Of a stretch of 40,416 nt of DNA, positions 35,682-40,416 are shown in pieces. The position numbers and the translations under genes were made by a program. This DNA comes from Pseudomonas syringae (GTDB lineage Bacteria > Pseudomonadota > Gammaproteobacteria > Pseudomonadales > Pseudomonadaceae). The notes under the pieces are model-generated. The model saw only the letters and a list, made by a program, of their open reading frames with translations, did no database searches and was not told where the DNA came from. How positions within the stretch are numbered: the first letter of the stretch is position 1; every line of letters begins with the position of its first letter. The DNA lies in the NCBI RefSeq assembly GCF_001698815.1, contig NZ_LGSI01000004.1, forward strand, positions 1 to 40,416, written 5' to 3'.

Positions 35682-36650
35682 ATGTCACTTCTAGAAATCA
35701 AGAATCTCAACGTCCGCTTCGGCGACGCAACGGCGGTGCCGGTTGTCGACGGCCTGTCCATCAGCGTCGAGAAAGGCGAAGTCCTGGCCATTGTTGGCGA
35801 ATCGGGTTCGGGTAAATCCGTGACCATGATGGCGCTGATGGGCCTGATCGATCACCCCGGCGTGGTCACTGCCGACTCCCTGAACTTCGACGGCAAGGAG
35901 CTGCTGCAGCTCAATTCACGCCAGCGTCGCAAGATCATCGGCAAAGACATGGCGATGGTGTTCCAAGACCCGATGACCGCTCTGAACCCCAGCTATACCG
36001 TGGGTTTCCAGATCGAAGAAGTTCTGCGTCAACACTTGAACATGTCGGGCAAGGCCGCACGTCAGCGGGCCCTTGAACTGCTGGAAAAGGTGGAAATTCC
36101 CGGTGCCGCCGCGCGCCTGAATGCCTACCCGCACCAACTGTCCGGCGGCATGAGCCAGCGCGTGGCGATTGCCATGGCGATTGCCGGCGAACCAAAACTG
36201 CTGATCGCTGACGAACCGACCACTGCGTTGGACGTGACGATTCAGGCGCAGATCATGGACCTGTTGCTGAGCCTGCAAAAAGAGCAGGACATGGCCCTGG
36301 TGCTGATTACCCACGACCTGGCAGTCGTCGCCGAAACCGCCCAGCGCGTCTGCGTGATGTACGCCGGTCAAGCGGTGGAAGTCGGCAACGTTCCCGGCTT
36401 GTTCGATGTACCGGCGCATCCGTACAGCGAAGCACTGCTGGCGGCGATTCCGGAACACAGCATGGGCGCCGAACGTCTGGCGACTCTGCCAGGCATGGTT
36501 CCCGGCCGTTACGACCGTCCGCAAGGCTGCCTGCTGTCGCCGCGCTGCCCGTATGTGCAGGACAACTGCCGGACCCAACGCCCTGGCCTGGACCCGAAAG
36601 CCCATAGCCTGGCCCGTTGCTTCTATCCCCTGAATCAGGAGGTGGCGTAA
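35682..36650 (+). CDS. dppD: Dipeptide ABC transporter ATPase DppD
   Basis: A 322-residue ATPase. Walker A is GESGSGKS (39-46), signature LSGGMSQR and Walker [13 protein letters not shown]. The C-terminal extension has the four cysteines typical of the oligopeptide/dipeptide group ([17 protein letters not shown]), which bind an iron-sulfur cluster in characterised relatives. GAGGAG precedes the ATG at 35682. The stop codon overlaps the start of dppF by one base (TAATG). Confidence 0.95.
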   Translation: MSLLEIKNLNVRFGDATAVPVVDGLSISVEKGEVLAIVGESGSGKSVTMMALMGLIDHPGVVTADSLNFDGKELLQLNSRQRRKIIGKDMAMVFQDPMTALNPSYTVGFQIEEVLRQHLNMSGKAARQRALELLEKVEIPGAAARLNAYPHQLSGGMSQRVAIAMAIAGEPKLLIADEPTTALDVTIQAQIMDLLLSLQKEQDMALVLITHDLAVVAETAQRVCVMYAGQAVEVGNVPGLFDVPAHPYSEALLAAIPEHSMGAERLATLPGMVPGRYDRPQGCLLSPRCPYVQDNCRTQRPGLDPKAHSLARCFYPLNQEVA

Positions 36651-37624
36651 TGAGCGTCGTCTTAACCGCCCGTGACCTTACCCGTCACTACGAAGTGTCC
36701 CGCGGCCTGTTCAAGGGTCACGCGCTGGTGCGCGCCCTCAACGGCGTTTCGTTCGAGCTGGAGGCCGGCAAGACGCTGGCTGTGGTCGGCGAATCCGGCT
36801 GCGGCAAGTCGACCCTGGCCCGCGCCCTGACGCTGATTGAAGAGCCTTCATCCGGCTCACTGAAAATCGCCGGCAACGAAGTCACCGGCGCGACCAAAGA
36901 ACAACGCAAGCAATTGCGCAAAGACGTGCAGATGGTTTTCCAAAGCCCGTATGCGTCGTTGAACCCTCGGCAGAAGATCGGCGATCAGCTGGGCGAGCCG
37001 TTGCTGATCAACACCAATCTGTCCGCCAAGGAGCGTCGCGACAAAGTGCAGGCAATGATGGCTCAGGTCGGCTTGCGCCCTGAGCATTACCATCGCTACC
37101 CGCACATGTTCTCCGGTGGTCAGCGTCAGCGTATCGCCCTGGCTCGGGCGATGATGTTGCAGCCAAAAGTATTGGTGGCGGACGAACCGACGTCGGCGCT
37201 CGACGTGTCGATTCAGGCGCAGGTGCTGAACCTGTTCATGGATCTGCAGCAGGAATTCAACACGGCCTACGTGTTCATCTCCCACAACCTGTCAGTGGTG
37301 CGTCACGTTGCCGACACGGTTTTGGTGATGTATCTGGGCCGCCCTGCGGAAATGGGCCCGAAAGAAGAGATCTACAACCGGCCGCTGCACCCGTACACCC
37401 AGGCGCTGCTGTCGGCGACTCCGACGATTCATCCTGATCCGCTGAAACCCAAGATCAAGATCATCGGCGAGCTGCCCAACCCACTCAACCCGCCCACCGG
37501 CTGCGCCTTCCACAAGCGCTGCCCGTATGCGACCGAGCTGTGCGCCACCGACGAACCGGCCTTGCGCCTGGTAGATAACCGCCAGGTTGCCTGCCATTAC
37601 GCCGAGCAGTTTGTGGCGGCGTAA
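36650..37624 (+). CDS. dppF: Dipeptide ABC transporter ATPase DppF
   Basis: A 324-residue ATPase and partner of DppD. It has Walker A GESGCGKST, signature FSGGQRQRIAL and Walker B VLVADEPTSALD. Its C-terminus also has four cysteines (GCAFHKRCPYATELC, ACHY). AGGAGGTGGCG lies directly upstream of the ATG at 36650, and the one-base overlap with dppD ensures coupled synthesis. It is the last gene of the operon, followed by a REP hairpin. Confidence 0.95.
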   Translation: MSVVLTARDLTRHYEVSRGLFKGHALVRALNGVSFELEAGKTLAVVGESGCGKSTLARALTLIEEPSSGSLKIAGNEVTGATKEQRKQLRKDVQMVFQSPYASLNPRQKIGDQLGEPLLINTNLSAKERRDKVQAMMAQVGLRPEHYHRYPHMFSGGQRQRIALARAMMLQPKVLVADEPTSALDVSIQAQVLNLFMDLQQEFNTAYVFISHNLSVVRHVADTVLVMYLGRPAEMGPKEEIYNRPLHPYTQALLSATPTIHPDPLKPKIKIIGELPNPLNPPTGCAFHKRCPYATELCATDEPALRLVDNRQVACHYAEQFVAA

Positions 37625-37633
37625 ACCACTAGC

Positions 37634-37689
37634 CCGTAGGACCGGCTTTAGCCGGGAGAGCTTTCTCGCGGCTAAAGCCGCTCCTACGG
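37634..37689. repeat. Palindromic REP after dppF
   Basis: Two long inverted arms with core CGTAGGACCGGCTTTAGCC, related to the perfect palindrome at 17613-17666 but with a few mismatches. It fills most of the gap between the convergent dppF and reductase genes and probably ends or stabilises both messages. Confidence 0.85.
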
Positions 37690-37698
37690 ATTTCCCTA

Positions 37699-40278
37699 TT
37701 AGTAAACATCCCTCCTGTAACGCCCCTGCTCGATCAAATCCCCCACCGCTTGCGCGCCGAGGATCTCGATCAACGCCGCATCGACGCCCGCCGCCATGCC
37801 TTCCAGGCTGCCGCAGATATAAATCGCCGCACCGTCCGCCAGCCAAAGACGCAATTCATCCGCTGCCTCAAGCAAGCGATCCTGCACATAGACTTTCTCG
37901 GCCTGATCCCGGGAGAACGCCAGATCCAGGCGTGTCAGCTCGCCGGATACCAGCCACGCTTGCAACTGATCCCCGCAATGGAAGTCATGCGCTGCATTGC
38001 GCTCGCCAAACAGCAGCCAGTTGCGCGTCTGCCCTTGGGCAATGCGCCCTTTGAGCAAGCTGCGCAGCCCCGCCAGGCCAGTGCCGTTACCCAGCAAAAT
38101 CACCGGGCACGGCTCGTCCGGCAGATGGAAGCTGCTGTTACGCCGTACCCGCAGGCTGACAGCTTCACCCAGCGCGACATGTTCGGTCAGCCAGCCGGAA
38201 CCCAAACCAAGGCTGCCATCCGGATGCAGCTCCTGACGCACGATCAATTCCAGCACGCCGTCTTGCGCAATCGAGGCAATGGAATATTCGCGCATGGCCA
38301 GTGGCACCAAGGCATCAATCAACGCCTGAGCGTGCAGCCCCACCAAATGCGCACGATGTTGCGGCAATTGGCGACTCGCCAGGGCAATCTCGATGCTTTC
38401 GTCCAGACCGCCGACCTTGACCGACGTATCGCCCGCGATACCCAGACCGGCGAGAAATTGCTGGATCGCCGCCTGACTGTTGCGCGGCAGGATTTCCACC
38501 AGATCGCCCGCTGTCCACGTCAGCGAAGGCGGTGGCGTCAGGCCCAGCAAGAATACTTTCGAGCCGGTGCTGCCAGGGTTGAGGTGTTCGCGCTGGCAGA
38601 GTGTCCAGTTGTCATAGCTGGGCGCCTGCCACAACGTGGACGGCGTGCTGCCGGTCAGGTTGCCCAACTGCTGCTGCCATTGCTGCAGGGCTGCGGGATC
38701 GGCGCTGTCCACTTCAACCGAAGCGAACAGCGTGTTGCCGCCGCGCTCGGCGAGCCAGTCATGCAAACGGCGGGCAAATGCGCAGAAGTGCTGATATTGC
38801 CGGTCGCCCAGGCCAAGCACCGCGTAATTCAGATTGCCCAGCGCCAATTGACTGCCGAGCAACTTGCGCTCGAAACCCCGCGCGCTGTCCGGCGCTTCGC
38901 CATCACCAAACGTGCTGACCACAAACAAAGCATTCTGGCTCTGGCTCAAATCCCGTTCAGTCACATCCGCCAAACGCTGCACCTTGACCGGCATGCCTGC
39001 GGCCTGCAATTGGCCCGCAGTCTGCCAGGCCAGTTGTTCGGCAAAGCCGCTCTGGCTGGCAAAGCCGATCAACCACGCAGGCGCGTCAGTGGCAGCCGGA
39101 GCGGCTGAAACAGCACCGCGCGCATTACGCACTTCTTTCTTCTTGCGCCGGCGATCCAGATACAGCAGCCAGCCGGTAATAAAGAACAGCGGCATCATCA
39201 GCGCCGCAGCGGTCATGATGATCCGCCCGACGATGCCGAAGTAACTGCCGACGTGCAGCGCATAGTTGCTGATCAGCAATTGGCCGCCGAGGCTTTTTTC
39301 CGCGTAACGGGAAACTTCGCTGACCTTGCCGTTGGCCGGATCAAGGGTGATGGTGTTCAGCGCACGCGGGTGCGGCGAGTCCTTGAGCAGATAGAAAATC
39401 GTCGCCTGCTGGCCTGCGACGTTTGGCAGGCGAATGTTGTAGCCCGCCAGATCCGGGCCGGCCGCGGTCTTGATGCTGTTCCACACCGCAACATAATCGA
39501 CGGTCGGCAACGGGCCTTGTGGCGCGCCTTTACCACCCGGACGGCCACCGCCACCGCCGCCACCTTTGCGCTGCTCGCCCGCAGGCGCGTCGCCGAGCAA
39601 GCGGGTCATGCCGTCTTTTACCCAGTCATAGGACCAAGTCAGGCCGGTGATCGCGAACAACAGGTAAAACACCAGGCACCAGGTGCCGAACACCGAGTGC
39701 AGGTCCCAGTTGAAGCTGCGACCTTTCTTCGCCCAGTCCAGGGTCAACCAGACCCGCCAGTTCAGGGCTTTGCGCGGCCAGCGCAGGTAAAGGCCGGACA
39801 AGCAGAAAAACACCAGAATCAGCGTGCAGGCGGCAGTGACTTGCTTGCCGTATTCGCCCAGCGCGAGAAAGCGGTGCAGCTTGAGGACGAAATCGAAGAA
39901 GCCCGCGCCAGTGGCGTCAGGCTTGAGGTCGCCGGTGTACGGATCGAAGTTGCGCATCGGCCCACGTCGCTCGCCCGGTGCCGGGGTGAAATACACTTGC
40001 GCGGCTTTATTGCCGACGGTTTCAACCCGCAGGATCGCGACGATCAGCCCGGTGGTGGACTCAAGCTTGCGCACCAGCTCAACCGGCGGCAACTGCTCGC
40101 CACGCTGTTCGACGTATAAGGCATCGGGACTGGTCCATTCAAGGATTTCATCCTCGAAGGAATAGATCGCCCCGGTGATTCCCATCAGGGCCAGCACCAG
40201 ACCGGCCGTGATTCCGAAAAACCAATGGACTTGAAACAGGACTTTCTTCAACACCCGTGCTACCTCGTTCTCATTCAT
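37699..40278 (-). CDS. PepSY-flavodoxin-ferredoxin reductase membrane fusion
   Basis: An 859-residue inner-membrane reductase in three parts. The membrane part has four helices (about 22-40, 146-166, 195-215, 350-374). Two periplasmic regions lie between them: PepSY-like 41-145, and 216-349, which contains a glycine-rich stretch at 239-253. Histidines H18, H135, H193 and H342 are candidate haem or metal ligands. A flavodoxin-like FMN domain follows (about 403-540: [32 protein letters not shown]). The C-terminus is a sulfite-reductase-type FAD/NADPH module ([29 protein letters not shown]). It should move electrons from NADPH across the membrane, probably reducing ferric siderophores or metals. 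P. aeruginosa PA4513, near piuA, is the likely homologue. It starts at an ATG 42 bp from a weak Fur-like site. Confidence 0.88.
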   Translation of the reverse strand: MNENEVARVLKKVLFQVHWFFGITAGLVLALMGITGAIYSFEDEILEWTSPDALYVEQRGEQLPPVELVRKLESTTGLIVAILRVETVGNKAAQVYFTPAPGERRGPMRNFDPYTGDLKPDATGAGFFDFVLKLHRFLALGEYGKQVTAACTLILVFFCLSGLYLRWPRKALNWRVWLTLDWAKKGRSFNWDLHSVFGTWCLVFYLLFAITGLTWSYDWVKDGMTRLLGDAPAGEQRKGGGGGGGRPGGKGAPQGPLPTVDYVAVWNSIKTAAGPDLAGYNIRLPNVAGQQATIFYLLKDSPHPRALNTITLDPANGKVSEVSRYAEKSLGGQLLISNYALHVGSYFGIVGRIIMTAAALMMPLFFITGWLLYLDRRRKKKEVRNARGAVSAAPAATDAPAWLIGFASQSGFAEQLAWQTAGQLQAAGMPVKVQRLADVTERDLSQSQNALFVVSTFGDGEAPDSARGFERKLLGSQLALGNLNYAVLGLGDRQYQHFCAFARRLHDWLAERGGNTLFASVEVDSADPAALQQWQQQLGNLTGSTPSTLWQAPSYDNWTLCQREHLNPGSTGSKVFLLGLTPPPSLTWTAGDLVEILPRNSQAAIQQFLAGLGIAGDTSVKVGGLDESIEIALASRQLPQHRAHLVGLHAQALIDALVPLAMREYSIASIAQDGVLELIVRQELHPDGSLGLGSGWLTEHVALGEAVSLRVRRNSSFHLPDEPCPVILLGNGTGLAGLRSLLKGRIAQGQTRNWLLFGERNAAHDFHCGDQLQAWLVSGELTRLDLAFSRDQAEKVYVQDRLLEAADELRLWLADGAAIYICGSLEGMAAGVDAALIEILGAQAVGDLIEQGRYRRDVY

Positions 40279-40309
40279 CCGTCGCGCCGCGCAGTATGCG
40301 CCAAACGGA

Positions 40310-40328
40310 AGACGTTCTCATTTGCTAA
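40310..40328 (-). promoter_or_regulatory. Weak Fur-box candidate upstream of the reductase gene
   Basis: On the minus strand GCAAATGAGAAC (two adjacent NAT/GATAAT-like hexamers) is followed by GTCTTC. About 10 of 19 positions match the consensus. The position, about 35-50 bp before the ATG, and an expected iron-regulated gene make it worth noting. Confidence 0.3.
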
Positions 40329-40397
40329 CTGCCACCCAATCCCCGACCGCGCATCAAATACAAATCCGGTGTCCCCCCGAAGGAGCAGAAATGCAAA

Positions 40398-40416
40398 TCC
40401 GGTAGGAGGGGACTTG
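40398..40416. repeat. Partial REP at the window edge
   Basis: CCGGTAGGAGGGGACTTG resembles the first half of another Pseudomonas REP class (GGAGGGGGCTTGCCCC). It is cut by the window end, so the call is tentative. Confidence 0.4.

Overview
The window looks like chromosome of a fluorescent-group Pseudomonas. It is GC-rich, carries RoxS/RoxR, an OprD-family porin and a DppA-type solute-binding protein cluster in the order familiar from P. aeruginosa, and is dotted with the REP/REPIN palindromes typical of P. fluorescens-like genomes. No rRNA, tRNA, phage, insertion sequence or CRISPR array was seen. Most protein families were recognised from motifs read by eye; no database search was run.

Layout: 1-5.1 kb holds an inositol-monophosphatase-like enzyme, a membrane diguanylate cyclase (dCACHE-like sensor plus GGEEF), a DUF1206 membrane protein and a secreted HSL-type esterase. 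5.2-6.2 kb has a tiny orphan gene and a striking tandem array of 102-bp REPIN units. 6.2-12.1 kb is an accessory, stress-flavoured block: low-affinity iron permease, hemerythrin, lysine/alanine-rich 'plasmid stabilization' protein, DUF3182 protein overlapping an alpha/beta hydrolase, zinc alcohol dehydrogenase, and YIP1-family membrane protein. 12.2-18.5 kb holds a PanE-like reductase facing a minus-strand galactarate/glucarate catabolic set: garD and its MFS transporter, kdgD, and a FadR/GntR regulator. A repeated 13-bp motif sits on the promoters of kdgD and of the regulator, so a local repressor circuit can be proposed.

18.5-24.9 kb carries an SbmA/YddA-type ABC transporter, the redox-sensing pair roxS-roxR (8-nt overlap), a periplasmic SIMPL protein and a HET-C-like protein with a conserved His/Glu/Asp pattern. 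25.0-37.6 kb is a large peptide-uptake locus: three DppA-like binding proteins, an OprD-family porin, a fourth binding protein, then dppB-dppC-dppD-dppF. Hairpins between the binding proteins, porin and permease genes suggest graded expression from one locus. 37.7-40.3 kb encodes a PepSY-flavodoxin-ferredoxin reductase fusion, probably a membrane ferric-siderophore or metal reductase.

The parts most worth a second look are the tandem REPIN array, the HET-C homologue, the predicted GntR operator motif, the DUF3182/hydrolase pair, and the peptide locus lacking the peptidase and regulator genes found inside its P. aeruginosa counterpart.
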